A DNA stretch of 64,000 nucleotides, taken from the NCBI GenBank assembly GCA_947497185.1, contig CANMFL010000001.1, positions 1 to 64,000 on the forward strand. Direction: 5' to 3'. Positions 32,551 to 43,256 of this stretch are shown here, one piece after another (positions within the stretch are counted from its first letter, which is position 1; each line of letters starts with the position of its first letter). The notes below the pieces were generated by a model. That model had not been told where the DNA came from, ran no database searches, and saw only the letters and a list, made by a program, of their open reading frames with translations. This stretch comes from an uncultured Paracoccaceae bacterium. GTDB lineage: Bacteria > Pseudomonadota > Alphaproteobacteria > Rhodobacterales > Rhodobacteraceae. The position numbers and the translations under genes are program-made.

Positions 32551-33692
32551 TTAGACGCACCTCTTACGGATTGCGGCAGCGGATAAATTGCGAGGAACCG
32601 CGCACGCAATACGAGAACCCACAACACGACTGCGCCAAACTGGTGAACAATCGCCACGTGCCATGGCGCAGAATAAAGCACTGTGACGATGCCTATCAGC
32701 ATTTGCAGAACCATCATCGCCAAAACCATGTTGAACCAAAAACGGGTCTGCGCGTTGGCCGATTTACGGGCGCGCGACCAAACGAAAATGCCAAGAGCCA
32801 ACAATACGTATCCGGTCATGCGGTGCATGAATTGCACCAATCCGGCGTCCTCGAAAAAGTTGCGCCAGATCGGCGTTAAGGACAACGGATCGGGTGGTAA
32901 GAATGCGTCAGCCATCAACGGCCATTGCGGGAATGCGCGGCCCGCGTCGATGCCAGCAACCAATGCGCCAAGCAGGATTTGGATGCTCGTCACACCGATC
33001 AAAACCGCAGCCCAGCCTGCCAACGCGGGATTTCCGAGCCTGCGCGCTTGCAACAGGTCCGATGAACGACGTGACAACCGTAGGATGTACCATGCGATCA
33101 CGCCGAGGATCACAAATGCGAGGCCCAAATGCGTCGCTAGGCGGTAGGATGCAACGTCGAGCATGCCATCTTCAAGGCCGCTTGAGACCATCCACCAGCC
33201 GATTGCGCCCTGCAGTCCGCCCAATGCGCCGATTAACAAAATCCGTCCGGTCCAACCCGTGGGGATATTGCGGGTGACTGCGAAACCGACGAATCCAAGC
33301 GCCCAAACCACGCCAACAAAGCGGCCTAATTGGCGATGGCCCCATTCCCACCAGTAGATGAACTGGAATTCAGTCAGGGACATGCCCTTGTTTTGCTCTT
33401 GGTACTCTGGAAATGCGCGGTATTTATCAAATTCGACCTGCCAATCTGCAGCATTAACTGGCGGAAGGGCCCCCGAAACCGGTTTCCATTCGGTGATCGA
33501 CAGCCCTGAATCCGTGAGCCGCGTTAAACCTCCGACAGCAATCATTAACACGACCAGTGCGAACAACACGCAGAGCCACGCTCTGATTCCGCGTCGCGCA
33601 CCCTGCCCTTTGGCGTCGATTCCGCCTGTTGTGACGGATTGCTTTTCGGTTGTGTTCACGTCTTCGAAAATACTGCGCGGTTTGGTCGCCAT
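32547..33692 (-). CDS. ctaA: Heme A synthase (COX15/CtaA)
   Basis: The 381-residue, eight-helix inner-membrane protein converts heme O to heme A for cytochrome oxidase. Conserved histidines lie in FIYWWEWGHRQLGR, RLATHLGLAF, FMHRMTGY and IVHQFGA. The form is the alphaproteobacterial COX15 type, without the cysteine pair of Bacillus CtaA. The ATG at 33692 follows GGAGACC; the GTG just before it is less likely. Confidence 0.93.
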   Translation of the reverse strand: MATKPRSIFEDVNTTEKQSVTTGGIDAKGQGARRGIRAWLCVLFALVVLMIAVGGLTRLTDSGLSITEWKPVSGALPPVNAADWQVEFDKYRAFPEYQEQNKGMSLTEFQFIYWWEWGHRQLGRFVGVVWALGFVGFAVTRNIPTGWTGRILLIGALGGLQGAIGWWMVSSGLEDGMLDVASYRLATHLGLAFVILGVIAWYILRLSRRSSDLLQARRLGNPALAGWAAVLIGVTSIQILLGALVAGIDAGRAFPQWPLMADAFLPPDPLSLTPIWRNFFEDAGLVQFMHRMTGYVLLALGIFVWSRARKSANAQTRFWFNMVLAMMVLQMLIGIVTVLYSAPWHVAIVHQFGAVVLWVLVLRARFLAIYPLPQSVRGASK

Positions 33693-33759
33693 CACGGTCT
33701 CCGGTCTTATTTATACGTCCGTACAGCCTGTGTACGCAATCTGGCTGTTGTCTGTAAGT

Positions 33760-34512
33760 CTATCTGTCGTCTGGTCCGCGTTCTTTCCAGCGCACCATTT
33801 GTCGCATGACGCCATGCAGCATTTGCACGTCTGCGCGGGTCAGTGGCATCCGCGACCACAGGTTGCGAAGGTTAATTTTCATGCTCGGCGCTTTATGTTC
33901 CGGGTAGAAGAAACCAGCGTCGGTCATCCGGTCTTCGTAATGGGTCGCGAGGGCTTCCATTTCGGCCTGCGACGCCCATTCGCCTTCCATCGAAACCGTG
34001 GCGGGCGTCGTTTCAACCGTCGCCTGACGCCATTCATAGGCCGTCAGTAACACACATTGTCCAAGGTTTAACGATGCGAAATCAGGGTTAACTGGGACAG
34101 AGATAATCGCGTTTGCTTTAGCGATATCGTCATTCTCCATACCGGACCGTTCTGGCCCGAACAGAACCGCAATTTTCTCACCGTTTGCAATACGTTGGGC
34201 GGCGTCCTTCATAGCGTGAGCGGGCGTAAGAACGGGTTTTGTGAGCTCGCGCGGTCGAGCCGTTGTCGCGTAAACATATGTGCAATCTGCGACCGCCTCA
34301 GCCGTGGTTTCGCACATGATCGCCTCGTCCAATAGGCGCCCCGCACCGCTGGCCATCGCAACGGCCTTTTGGTTCGGCCAGCCGTCACGCGGCGCGGTGA
34401 TCCGCATCCGGTCGAGCCCGAAATTCCACATCGCACGGGCCGCAGCCCCAATGTTTTCGCCCATCTGCGGGCGGATCAGAACAAACGCGGGTTGTGAGGT
34501 CTCTTGCGGCAT
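33760..34512 (-). CDS. trmJ: TrmJ-like tRNA/rRNA ribose methyltransferase (SPOUT)
   Basis: The 250-residue SPOUT enzyme begins with VLIRPQMGENIGAAARAMWN and carries the knot motifs VLFGPERSGMEN and ISVPVNPDFASLNLGQ. A C-terminal helical extension is typical of TrmJ, which methylates the ribose of tRNA residue 32. Substrate assignment rests on this similarity. It lies upstream of ctaA on the same strand, 67 bp away. Confidence 0.88.
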   Translation of the reverse strand: MPQETSQPAFVLIRPQMGENIGAAARAMWNFGLDRMRITAPRDGWPNQKAVAMASGAGRLLDEAIMCETTAEAVADCTYVYATTARPRELTKPVLTPAHAMKDAAQRIANGEKIAVLFGPERSGMENDDIAKANAIISVPVNPDFASLNLGQCVLLTAYEWRQATVETTPATVSMEGEWASQAEMEALATHYEDRMTDAGFFYPEHKAPSMKINLRNLWSRMPLTRADVQMLHGVMRQMVRWKERGPDDR

Positions 34513-34652
34513 TGCAGCGTCCTTTGCAGATTGTCCGCGTGATACGTCGCGCGGCGCGGCAAGACAAGGTTAGGACCTGTGCGTGACACATAGCCAAGGC
34601 GTGCAAATCAGGCTAAAGGGATGCAACATCTGACAAAAGACGGAACTTTCCC

Positions 34653-35276
34653 ATGGCCGACGTAGACTTGCCCCAGCTGTATTTGATCACTCCGGCTGAG
34701 ATCGAATTGATGACATATCCTGATATTTTGGCCGCGTGCCTTGATTCAGCTGACATTAGCTGCGTCCGCTTAGCCCTTGGAACTAAAGACGAAGATGTCA
34801 TCGCACGGACCGCAGACGCGCTGCGCGAAGTCACGCACGCCCGCGATGTGGCGTTGGTGATCGACACGCATATTCAACTGGTTGATCGCTTGGGATTAGA
34901 CGGTGTTCACCTGACTGACGGTGCGCGATCCGTTAAAAAAGTACGCAAAGATTTGGGCGAAGACGCTATTGTTGGCAGTTTTTGCGGAAATTCGCGCCAT
35001 GATGGCATGACTGCTGGCGAGTTGGGCGTTGATTACGTGGCTTTTGGGCCGTGTGGGCAAACGTCATTGGGCGACGGGTCACAAGCGGAACTCGAATTGT
35101 TTGAATGGTGGTCGATGATGATCGAAGTGCCAGTGGTCGCGGAAGGTGCGTTAACCAAAGAGTTGATCACCAAAATCTCGCCGCACACCGATTTCTTTGG
35201 CATTGGAAACGAGATCTGGTCAGCAGAAGATCCAGTCGGGGCCTTTGCCGATCTACGTTCAGCGATCGTCGCTTAA
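34653..35276 (+). CDS. Thiamine-phosphate synthase-like (ThiE/TenI) protein
   Basis: The 207-residue TIM-barrel protein shows GLDGVHLTDGARSVKKVRK and VDYVAFGPCGQTS, corresponding to the phosphate- and pyrophosphate-binding loops of ThiE. Some ThiE substrate residues differ: SRHD replaces SxHS. It could therefore be a true thiamine-phosphate synthase or a TenI-like relative. No other thiamine genes and no TPP riboswitch are nearby. Its 3' end overlaps that of the convergent acyltransferase gene by 18 bp. Confidence 0.75.
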   Translation: MADVDLPQLYLITPAEIELMTYPDILAACLDSADISCVRLALGTKDEDVIARTADALREVTHARDVALVIDTHIQLVDRLGLDGVHLTDGARSVKKVRKDLGEDAIVGSFCGNSRHDGMTAGELGVDYVAFGPCGQTSLGDGSQAELELFEWWSMMIEVPVVAEGALTKELITKISPHTDFFGIGNEIWSAEDPVGAFADLRSAIVA

Positions 35277-36083
35277 TCCTGCGCGAACAGCGGCTTCCAC
35301 GGCGAAGCTAAGGTCTTTTCGATTAGCGAAGTCGCGTACCTGAACAGGTGCGTGGTAGCGCACACTGACCGCACCTTGATGACTTGCCGCGAGTGTCGCA
35401 AGCATATGCGGCCCAAAGTCCATGTCGCCCCACCAGCCGTAAATGCGCGGGTCGACGCCATCTGCGGGCAGATATTTAACCGTCACAGGTTGGATTCGCA
35501 TCGTTTCACGCAGGCCGTCGGCGAAAAACGCGGCAAATAACGTAGGCTTGAAGGCGAGCACCTGAAGACCGTCTGTTGACGTACCTTCGGGGAAAAACAA
35601 TAGCTTATGGCCCGCTTCTAACCTATTTTGGAAGACGTTTATTTGATTGGCAGCATCCTTGCGATCACGTTTTATAAAAACGGTGCCAGTCGCCCGTGCA
35701 AGCCAACCGATGCCGGGCCAATTGGCGACTTCGGACTTGGAAACGAAGTAAACACGTATCCGCGCGTTTAACGAAAAAATGTCCAGCCAAGATGCGTGAT
35801 TGGCGACGATTGCACCGGGCCCGCGCATAATCTCACCTTGAACTTCGTGCCGTATCCCCATGATATAAAACGCATTTCTACACACGAACTGCGTGATGTG
35901 GGGCGTGATCGGACGGCGTGTTTTCCAGATTGGAGCTTCGATCAGACGGATCAATAGCAGTATAATCAGCCCGCCAAATATTAAAAAGACCAACGGCAGC
36001 CCACGTCGCACCACATGAAACCATCCGATCACGCCGATTTTAGGCAGTTCTGGATGATTTCCTAAATCCCAAGGTTTTGTCAC
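35259..36083 (-). CDS. olsA: 1-acyl-glycerol-3-phosphate-type acyltransferase, probable OlsA
   Basis: The 274-residue PlsC-family membrane acyltransferase has HxxxxD in NHASWLDIFSLN and FPEGTSTDG further on. It follows olsB by one base, with a GTG start at 36083, so the two are translated together. OlsB makes lyso-ornithine lipid and OlsA acylates it to ornithine lipid. A general PlsC role in phospholipid synthesis is the alternative; the neighbour favours OlsA. Confidence 0.88.
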   Translation of the reverse strand: MTKPWDLGNHPELPKIGVIGWFHVVRRGLPLVFLIFGGLIILLLIRLIEAPIWKTRRPITPHITQFVCRNAFYIMGIRHEVQGEIMRGPGAIVANHASWLDIFSLNARIRVYFVSKSEVANWPGIGWLARATGTVFIKRDRKDAANQINVFQNRLEAGHKLLFFPEGTSTDGLQVLAFKPTLFAAFFADGLRETMRIQPVTVKYLPADGVDPRIYGWWGDMDFGPHMLATLAASHQGAVSVRYHAPVQVRDFANRKDLSFAVEAAVRAGLSDDR

Positions 36084-36084
36084 G

Positions 36085-36855
36085 TTAACTAGTCCCTAGA
36101 AAAGCGCGATGCCGTGCTGATAATTGGGCGGTTTCCAAGATCATACATACGTCAATTGTTTGAAAGTCATGATCGACAAAAGCCCCATCGCCTACAACGC
36201 CGCCCATTCGTAAATATGCCTTTATTAACGGCGGTATAGCCATCATTGCTGACCTGCGATCTATCATGCTTAACGGTACTTGTTGAAGCGGCACAGCGCC
36301 GTCGCCTTGTGCCATGGTGCGAATTGACTTTGGTGCGAGGTGTTTGTCGTGCAACAGGGTTAACGCTTGCTGATGCGTGGTGATGTCGGTGCCAGAAAAT
36401 GACGCCACACCAAACAGATAGTCGATTTTATGATCTTCAACATAGGCCGCCAGACCTTGCCACAACCGCAGCAATGCCGTCCCGCCGCGATACGAAGGGA
36501 GAATGCAGGAGCGACTGAGTTCAAGCAGCTTGAAACCACGCGTGGTTAATGCTGTCAAATCATATTCCGAGGCTGAGTAAAACCCCCCAGCGGCATGCGC
36601 TTTCTCATCCGGTAAAAGTCGATATGTTCCAATGATTTGATCAGGGTTTCTTAATGTAATATCGCGCAGAATAAGGTGATCTGCAAAGCCGTCAAAAGCA
36701 TCGCTTTCGCGGCGATCTGCGTGGTCAATACCAGCGCCAGAGGCCCCCAATTCGGCCGCAAAAACATCGTAACGCAACCGCTGAACCGCTGCTATATCCT
36801 CGTCCGACTGCGCGAGTGACACGGAAAAACGTGGTGGCTGAGATGCGATATTCAT
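36085..36855 (-). CDS. olsB: Ornithine-acyl-ACP N-acyltransferase OlsB
   Basis: The 256-residue GNAT-fold enzyme starts ornithine-lipid synthesis by adding a 3-hydroxy fatty acid to ornithine. Family blocks are LRYDVFAAELGA, GTYRLLP, LELSRSCILPSYRGG and YLFGVASFSGTD. Ornithine lipids are phosphorus-free membrane lipids common in marine Rhodobacterales. AGGT precedes the ATG. A 14-codon ORF ends on the start codon (see 36852-36896). Confidence 0.92.
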   Translation of the reverse strand: MNIASQPPRFSVSLAQSDEDIAAVQRLRYDVFAAELGASGAGIDHADRRESDAFDGFADHLILRDITLRNPDQIIGTYRLLPDEKAHAAGGFYSASEYDLTALTTRGFKLLELSRSCILPSYRGGTALLRLWQGLAAYVEDHKIDYLFGVASFSGTDITTHQQALTLLHDKHLAPKSIRTMAQGDGAVPLQQVPLSMIDRRSAMMAIPPLIKAYLRMGGVVGDGAFVDHDFQTIDVCMILETAQLSARHRAFLGTS

Positions 36856-36896
36856 AGCGATACCTGCATTGTGGTGGCGTTTCGGGCGTAGTTCAT
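36852..36896 (-). CDS. 14-residue upstream ORF overlapping olsB start
   Basis: The ORF encodes MNYARNATTMQVSL and its TGA overlaps the olsB ATG (ATGA). AGAAGG lies 8 bases upstream of its start codon, a better ribosome site than that of olsB itself. It may be a translated leader that couples ribosomes into olsB. It is too short to judge by composition, so it is a candidate only. Confidence 0.4.
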   Translation of the reverse strand: MNYARNATTMQVSL

Positions 36897-36988
36897 TGCG
36901 TTAACCTTCTAGCAACAATTTTGGTTTAAACAAAACAAGGTTGCATTGACAGCATCCGCAATCACATTACTTTAGGTTGCATATAAAT

Positions 36989-37168
36989 TTAGAAAGTGAC
37001 GATTTCGAGAATGACATGCGCGGCGTTCATGACAACTTTACCTTCTTCACGGAAATTAACCGTGATTTTGCCGCCGATATTGGACTGCACCTGCCCGTCG
37101 CCCCATTCAGGCTTATCGACGAGGCGCACAATCATGCCGGGTTCAAGAATCGCGTTCATTTCTGACAT
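36989..37168 (-). CDS. DUF3553 small protein
   Basis: The 59-residue protein (starting MSEMNAILEPGMIVRLVD) has the DUF3553 core PEWGDGQVQSNIGGKITVNF, an SH3-like fold. The same fold forms a C-terminal domain in some UvrD-type helicases, so contact with proteins or nucleic acid is possible; the role of the free form is unknown. It is divergent from chpT with only 29 bp between start codons, so the promoter of each gene must lie inside the other. Confidence 0.82.
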   Translation of the reverse strand: MSEMNAILEPGMIVRLVDKPEWGDGQVQSNIGGKITVNFREEGKVVMNAAHVILEIVTF

Positions 37169-37197
37169 CGTCTCTCATTCACGTTAGGTTCATTTTT

Positions 37198-37791
37198 ATG
37201 CGCAACGATATTGCTGCACTTGTCGGTTCTCGGATCTGCCACGACCTTATCAGCCCTATTGGCGCAATCGGCAATGGTGTTGAATTGATCAGTTTGACTG
37301 CCAACGATGTCGGGCCGGAAATCGCGTTAATAAGCGAAAGTGTTGAAAACGCGAATGCACGTATCAGGTTTTTCCGCGTGGCGTTCGGCGCGGCTGCCAC
37401 GGATCAGGTCATCGAGAGATCGGAGGTTTTGTCGATCCTTTCAGCGACCGCGAAAACCGGTCGTTTTACATATTACTGGCAGGCTGAAACGGGTCACGCG
37501 CGACGCGATGTGCGTATCGCGTTTTTGATGTTGATGTGTTTCGAGACCGCGTTTCCACGCGGCGGTGATGTGACGATTGCGGTGGAAGACGATGTTTGGA
37601 CCCTGACTGCACATGGTGAAAGGTTAATTCACGACGAGCCGCTTTGGGAAAGTTTGACAAATGTACGGCTTGGTTTCGAACATACGCCCGCGCAGGTGCA
37701 ATTTGCATTATTGCCATCAGTCGTCCAAGAGGCCCGCCGCACGCTGGATATCGCAGTTGCGGAGGGCCAAATTGTTGTGACTGTCCGTTAA
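37198..37791 (+). CDS. chpT: Histidine phosphotransferase ChpT
   Basis: The 197-residue protein has the degenerate histidine-kinase layout of ChpT (DUF2328). The phospho-accepting H15 sits in [20 protein letters not shown], and the remainder resembles an ATPase domain without working nucleotide motifs. It passes phosphate from CckA to CtrA; ctrA is at 17401 in this window. Its stop overlaps the convergent proA stop by four bases. Confidence 0.92.
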   Translation: MRNDIAALVGSRICHDLISPIGAIGNGVELISLTANDVGPEIALISESVENANARIRFFRVAFGAAATDQVIERSEVLSILSATAKTGRFTYYWQAETGHARRDVRIAFLMLMCFETAFPRGGDVTIAVEDDVWTLTAHGERLIHDEPLWESLTNVRLGFEHTPAQVQFALLPSVVQEARRTLDIAVAEGQIVVTVR

Positions 37792-39044
37792 GTCCGGACC
37801 GTGCCGTCGCCAGTGACTAGGTATTTAAAGCTGGTCAATTGTGTCGCACCAACGGGGCCGCGCGCGTGCAATTTGCCTGTTGCGATCCCGATTTCTGCCC
37901 CCATGCCGAACTCTGCACCGTCCGCGAATTGCGTCGACGCATTGCGCATCAAGATTGCGCTGTCGAGGTGGGTAAAGAAGGTTTCTGCGACCGCGTCATC
38001 TTCGCACACGATTGCATCGGTGTGGTTTGACCCAAATTCACGGATGTGTTCAATCGCCCCGTTAACGCCGTCAACAATACGCGCTGCGATGATCATATCT
38101 AGAAATTCGCGGCCGAAATCGTCGGGCTTTGCTGGTGTTGTGCCTTTGATGGCAGATAGCCCTTCGCCTGCGCGGACTTCCACGCCTGCTGCGACAAGAT
38201 CATCAACAAGAACAGAGCCTTGCGCATCGAAAAATGCTTTGTCGATCAGGACGGTTTCGGCAGACCCGCAAATCCCAGTGCGGCGCGTTTTGGAATTCAC
38301 CAGAACGGCGCGTGCTTTCTCGAGGTCGGCGGATGCGTCAACGTAGACGTGGCAGATGCCTTCGAGGTGCGCGAAAACTGGCACGCGGGCCTCTTTTTGC
38401 ACGAGACCAACGAGGCCTTTGCCACCGCGTGGCACGATCACGTCGATATGTTCCACGGCTTGCAACATCGCCTGCACCGCTTCGCGGTCGCGTGTTGGGA
38501 CGAGTTGGATCGCCGCTTCGGGCAGGCCGGCGGCGCGCAGGCCTTCTTGCAAGCAATCGTTGATCGCGGTGGCGGAATGAAAGCTTTCGGACCCGCCGCG
38601 CAGGATCACCGCGTTGCCGGATTTCAGGCACAGCGCACCTGCGTCCGCTGTCACGTTTGGACGGCTTTCGTAGATCACGCCGATCACACCGATGGGCGTG
38701 CGCACGCGCCTGATGTTCAGACCGTTAGGCCGCGTCCATTCTTCGGTGACTTCACCGACGGGATCGGTCTGCGCTGCGACCGCCCGCAACCCGTCAACCA
38801 TGCCTTGCACGCGGTCTTCGTCGAGCATGAGGCGGTCCATCATCGCGGGGCTGAGGCCCTTGTTCGCCCCAAAGGCCATGTCTTTGGCGTTTTCGGCGAT
38901 AATGTGCGCCCGTTGCGCCCAAACAGCGTCAGCCGCCGCTTCGAGTGCTTTTTGCTTGGCCTCAGACGGTGTCGCAGCAAGGATCGCAGCCGCGGCACGT
39001 GCATTTGCGCCAATTTCGTGCATCATGTCTCTGATTTCGGTCAT
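37788..39044 (-). CDS. proA: Gamma-glutamyl phosphate reductase
   Basis: The 418-residue aldehyde-dehydrogenase-fold enzyme makes glutamate semialdehyde for proline synthesis. The catalytic cysteine lies in [15 protein letters not shown] and the NADPH-binding region is near [20 protein letters not shown]. The ATG at 39044 follows GAGGAAT. It is the last gene of an obgE-proB-proA unit. Confidence 0.95.
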   Translation of the reverse strand: MTEIRDMMHEIGANARAAAAILAATPSEAKQKALEAAADAVWAQRAHIIAENAKDMAFGANKGLSPAMMDRLMLDEDRVQGMVDGLRAVAAQTDPVGEVTEEWTRPNGLNIRRVRTPIGVIGVIYESRPNVTADAGALCLKSGNAVILRGGSESFHSATAINDCLQEGLRAAGLPEAAIQLVPTRDREAVQAMLQAVEHIDVIVPRGGKGLVGLVQKEARVPVFAHLEGICHVYVDASADLEKARAVLVNSKTRRTGICGSAETVLIDKAFFDAQGSVLVDDLVAAGVEVRAGEGLSAIKGTTPAKPDDFGREFLDMIIAARIVDGVNGAIEHIREFGSNHTDAIVCEDDAVAETFFTHLDSAILMRNASTQFADGAEFGMGAEIGIATGKLHARGPVGATQLTSFKYLVTGDGTVRT

Positions 39045-39051
39045 ATATTCC

Positions 39052-41216
<2,165 letters not shown>

Positions 41217-41241
41217 CTACCAGTGTTGGGAGGCGCTTACG

Positions 41242-41742
41242 CTATTTTGCACTGGCTCTCAAGGCGTCCCATTGGGTCCGTGTGAGACGGTAGTGCCGGC
41301 ACAGGACCGGATGACGCCTTGCTTGGGCCTGTTCATAGCCTGTATACCAATGGGTAAAGCCGGATTTCAGCAGCACGCGGTGCGAGCCGGGATTGTCGAT
41401 CCATGTGGTTGCATCAAGTGCGGCGTGCTCTGTTGATGCAAAGAAATGCGCGGTTGCGTCGTGGACGGCTTGGGTGGCGATGCCGCGACCGTGGACGGCT
41501 GGCGGTAAGGTGTAGCCGAGCGTCGTGCCGGTGACACCGATGCGCCCTGCCCATTCGCCTGCGTCTTTGATGGTCCAGAGAAAGCCTTTGGCTTCAAAGG
41601 GTTTGCAGTATTTCGCGACCTGTTCGGGGTCCATCGGCCATTTCCAACCGCCCAGTTGGCGCACGATCGTCCAGTTGGACGCGAGTGCTGTCATCTCGGC
41701 AAGATCGTCGGCAGAGGGTTCATGGTAGGTCAGATCAAGCAT
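41242..41742 (-). CDS. GNAT-family N-acetyltransferase (third of three)
   Basis: The 166-residue RimJ/RimL-like acetyltransferase has the acetyl-CoA motif as PAVHGRGIATQAV. FASTEHAALDATTWIDNPGS is the usual next segment. The ATG at 41742 overlaps the end of the upstream acetyltransferase by 8 bp. Substrate is unknown. It appears to be a diverged duplicate of its two neighbours. Confidence 0.85.
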   Translation of the reverse strand: MLDLTYHEPSADDLAEMTALASNWTIVRQLGGWKWPMDPEQVAKYCKPFEAKGFLWTIKDAGEWAGRIGVTGTTLGYTLPPAVHGRGIATQAVHDATAHFFASTEHAALDATTWIDNPGSHRVLLKSGFTHWYTGYEQAQARRHPVLCRHYRLTRTQWDALRASAK

Positions 41743-42277
41743 TGTGCAGCGCCTTCCAGCGGTCGCGGGTAAGTATGACGCCTTGCGCCTGTACGTCTTC
41801 GCCCGTGGCCTTGCAGCGCGTGGTGCGCAGGTCTGTCGGCAGGAACCCGATTTTGCGCAGTACGTTTTGTGATGCCGCGTTTCCAAGGAAATATTCGCTG
41901 GTGATTGCGGCGTCTTCCGTCGCGTCGAAGTGATAAGCGCAGGCGGCCAAGGCGGCTTCGCTGGCGTAGCCGTGGCCCCAATGCGCCTGCCCTAGCCAAT
42001 ATCCGTGGGATGAGCCGCCGCCGACAGTGCCGATCAGCGTGTCGTCTTTGTAGATCGACCACGCTTTAGCACGACCTGCCGCGATTTCGTTGATGAACCA
42101 AACGGCATCGTCGCGCGTGTATGGGTAAGGCACAACGGTCAGCCAACGCGACACATCAAGCGTATTCAGTTGTGCTGTCACCGCATCCGCGTCGGCCATG
42201 ACCATCGGGCGCAGCTCTAGCCGCGCCGTTTGGATCACGGGTAGCGGTGTCACACCAGTTTGAGCATATATGTCCAT
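41735..42277 (-). CDS. GNAT-family N-acetyltransferase (second of three)
   Basis: The 180-residue RimJ-like protein has the segments IQTARLELRPMVMADADAV and AHWGHGYASEAALAA (acetyl-CoA loop), then FLGNAASQNVLRKIGF. It overlaps the upstream acetyltransferase gene by 28 bp and the downstream one by 8 bp. The protein or small-molecule target is unknown. Confidence 0.86.
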   Translation of the reverse strand: MDIYAQTGVTPLPVIQTARLELRPMVMADADAVTAQLNTLDVSRWLTVVPYPYTRDDAVWFINEIAAGRAKAWSIYKDDTLIGTVGGGSSHGYWLGQAHWGHGYASEAALAACAYHFDATEDAAITSEYFLGNAASQNVLRKIGFLPTDLRTTRCKATGEDVQAQGVILTRDRWKALHNA

Positions 42278-42813
42278 GTTGGCACCGTTGCTTTGCGGGC
42301 CACTGAATACGCTTCTGCGTCGCCCAGATAGTCGAAACCGTTGTTTGTCAGCACGCGGGCCGAGCTTGGGTTGTCTTGGAACGCCTCTGCGAAAATCTGC
42401 TTGGCGTTATGTGGGTTTGCGGCCAGCAATGCGCGTACCGCTTCTGTCGCCAGACCCGTGTTCCAGAATGCAGGAGCGATCCAGTAGAAAATCTCGGATT
42501 GGTCGCGGTCAATGTGGTTGAGACTGATCAAACCCAGCGCCTCTGCGTTGCCGCCTGCTGTGCCATCAAGGATCCAGATATCTTCGGTCCGTTCAGCATC
42601 GCTGGCGCGGTCAATCATAGCTTCAACAGTGCCGGGTGGTAGCGGATGCGGCATCGCCCGCGTTCCGCGCGCAATACGTTCGTCGCTCGCATACATGGCG
42701 ACCAGCCCGACATCAGACCTGCGCAACGGGCGCAGCACAAAGCGGTCAGCCTCGATTGTGATCTGTTTGTTGGTCGCCGCCTTGTCGGGCGTTGCGATTG
42801 TATTGTGCATCAT
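42250..42813 (-). CDS. GNAT-family N-acetyltransferase (first of three)
   Basis: The 187-residue RimJ-like protein has the segments ADRFVLRPLRRSDVGLVAMY and AFWNTGLATEAVRALL, then NPSSARVLTNNGFDYLG. GGAGGG before the ATG at 42813 is the strongest ribosome site of the trio, consistent with this being the first gene. A second Met follows directly (42810). It lies behind rpmA, whose terminator separates it from the ribosomal genes. Confidence 0.86.
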   Translation of the reverse strand: MMHNTIATPDKAATNKQITIEADRFVLRPLRRSDVGLVAMYASDERIARGTRAMPHPLPPGTVEAMIDRASDAERTEDIWILDGTAGGNAEALGLISLNHIDRDQSEIFYWIAPAFWNTGLATEAVRALLAANPHNAKQIFAEAFQDNPSSARVLTNNGFDYLGDAEAYSVARKATVPTWTYMLKLV

Positions 42814-42912
42814 GGCTTTCCCTCCTCGAAAAACCGGTGCTTCCCCCAAAAAAGCTGGGGCCTCACATCAGAAAAATATGGTCTAAGGATATATCGTGTC
42901 GTTTGTATGAAC

Positions 42913-42947
42913 AAAAAAAGAAGGGACCGGTTATTACCGATCCCTTC
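42913..42947 (-). terminator. Intrinsic terminator after rpmA
   Basis: On the minus strand a 12-bp stem (GAAGGGATCGGT against ACCGGTCCCTTC, one mismatch) with a 4-base loop is followed by seven T. Confidence 0.9.
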
Positions 42948-42974
42948 CAAATTTTAAACCTTGGAACTTTCGGT

Positions 42975-43244
42975 TTACTCAGCGGCCTCCGCCACTGGGA
43001 GAACCGAAATAAAGGTGCGGCCCTTGAGGCCTTTGTGGAATTGTACGTTGCCTTCGATGGTTGCGAAGATCGTGTGATCTTTGCCCATGCCGACACCCAT
43101 ACCTGGCCACATCTTTGTGCCACGCTGGCGCATGATGATGTTACCTGGAATGACGACTTCGCCGCCGTACTTTTTCACGCCAAGGCGGCGACCAGCTGAG
43201 TCGCGACCGTTACGGGATGAACCGCCTGCTTTTTTATGTGCCAT
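42975..43244 (-). CDS. rpmA: 50S ribosomal protein L27
   Basis: The 89-residue L27 begins [20 protein letters not shown], with the N-terminus that reaches the peptidyl transferase centre. [21 protein letters not shown] follows. It is 12 bp after rplU and ends at a strong terminator. Confidence 0.97.
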   Translation of the reverse strand: MAHKKAGGSSRNGRDSAGRRLGVKKYGGEVVIPGNIIMRQRGTKMWPGMGVGMGKDHTIFATIEGNVQFHKGLKGRTFISVLPVAEAAE

Positions 43245-43256
43245 TGGTGTCTCTCC

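Noticed and set aside
34513..34652. TPP riboswitch before the ThiE-like gene
   Set aside because: No CTGAGA or ACCTGATCTGG-like core motifs are visible in this gap.
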